Assembly: GCF_000744225.1 (NCBI RefSeq)
Contig: NZ_JQLN01000001.1
Coordinates: forward strand, 1-64,000
DNA length: 64,000 nt
DNA from: Kitasatospora mediocidica KCTC 9733
GTDB taxonomy: Bacteria > Actinomycetota > Actinomycetes > Streptomycetales > Streptomycetaceae
Direction: 5' to 3'
Positions within the stretch are counted from its first letter, which is position 1. Every line of letters begins with the position of its first letter. The position numbers were made by a program, and so were the translations under genes. A model generated the notes under the pieces. That model had not been told where the DNA came from. It searched no databases and saw nothing but the letters and a program-made list of their open reading frames with translations. This document shows positions 63,777 through 64,000 of this stretch, piece after piece.

Positions 63777-64000
63777 ATGACCGTCGGCGTCGAGACCGAG
63801 ACTCTCGTCGGCAAGTCCAGCTACCAGTGCCTCCAGAACAACGGCTACACCGAGGTCATCGTCCGCGCCTACCAGTCGACCGTCCGGGTCGACCCGAACT
63901 TCGCGTCGAGCACGAGGAACGCACGCGACGCGGGCCTGGCCGTCGACGCCCTGATCACGGTGACCGGGCACACCCCCGCCACCGCGGCCGCGGACGTGGC
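63777..64000 (+). CDS. GH25-like lysozyme-fold protein, 5' part only
   Basis: ATG 63777 with GAGGAG upstream; 74 codons before the window ends. SSYQCLQNNGYTEVIVRAYQ, STVRVDPNFASSTRNARDAG and LAVDALITV recall the first beta-alpha units of GH25-like (Chalaropsis-type) lysozymes, where 'ViVRAY.s...DPN...t..NA..AG' is common. No signal peptide. Next to a sheath gene it may be a cargo or lysis protein. The catalytic residues lie beyond the edge. Confidence 0.5.
   Translation, partial: MTVGVETETLVGKSSYQCLQNNGYTEVIVRAYQSTVRVDPNFASSTRNARDAGLAVDALITVTGHTPATAAADV

Noticed and set aside
1..64000. CRISPR arrays
   Set aside because: No regularly spaced direct repeats with unique spacers were seen; the repeats found are pairs or short tandems.

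Overview
The DNA is very GC-rich, with strong third-position GC bias, frequent GTG starts and many overlapping stop/start codons. The gene families (Tap/Tpg telomere proteins, mycosin, ECF sigma factor, Hsp20 with its adjacent regulator, Streptomyces-type IS elements) point to a Streptomyces or Kitasatospora relative. The adjacent tap-tpg pair indicates a linear replicon, so this is probably a chromosome arm or a linear-plasmid segment. Transposon load, truncated genes and frameshifts fit such an accessory region.

Layout. 1-3.9 kb: a translationally coupled minus-strand operon of an SMC-type ATPase (running off the edge and heavily frameshifted) with three partner proteins, condensin/Wadjet-like in layout. 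4.4-5.3 kb: a HEPN-type protein with zinc ribbons. 5.5-8.1 kb: IS5-family transposase, an orphan CdiI-type immunity protein and an IS256-family transposase. 8.1-10.6 kb: a BON-LysM protein framed by 35-bp inverted repeats, a frameshifted gene carrying a tpg-like patch, and an HNH endonuclease. 10.8-14.5 kb: tpg, tap (two frameshifts) and a small gene upstream. 14.9-17.6 kb: an ECF sigma factor cut by an IS110-family element, which also abuts a broken IS701-like transposase. 18.1-32.5 kb: a mycosin/membrane-protein pair divergent from a roughly 3,900-residue RHS/YD polymorphic toxin with an endonuclease tip, followed by its SUKH-type immunity gene. 32.9-40.2 kb: ISAs1 element, group II intron, NAD-dependent epimerase, and an ISL3 element with exact 8-bp target duplications that carries a passenger gene. 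41.1-44.2 kb: a dead Tn5053/Tn7-like module (TniA without its catalytic core, TniB with a nonsense codon). 44.3-47.9 kb: DUF2267, STAS, Hsp20, its probable regulator, a WGG-repeat miniprotein, a frameshifted nuclease-fold lipoprotein and an atypical class II tRNA. 48-52.4 kb: a 350-bp direct repeat, an IS701 fragment, a broken tyrosine recombinase, a tail-tube (gp19-like) fragment and a VOC protein. 52.5-60.4 kb: more ordinary metabolic and regulatory genes (NAD(P)H-binding protein, EamA exporter, divergent LysR, XRE regulator, secreted beta-propeller-like protein, SRPBCC protein) interrupted by an ISKra4 relic. 60.8-64 kb: ISL3 relic interrupted by a probable group II intron fragment, a contractile tail sheath gene, and the start of a GH25-like gene.

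How they work together. The best functional units are the RHS toxin with its SUKH immunity gene, with the divergent mycosin as a possible protease partner; tap-tpg for telomere replication; Hsp20 with its divergent regulator and a perfect inverted repeat between them; and the SMC operon as a likely defence or DNA-maintenance locus now decaying. Indels concentrate in accessory genes, while the 11.8-kb toxin reading frame and several transposases are intact. That argues for real decay more than uniform sequencing error, although raw-read checking would settle it. All assignments were made by reading the sequence; no database search was run.
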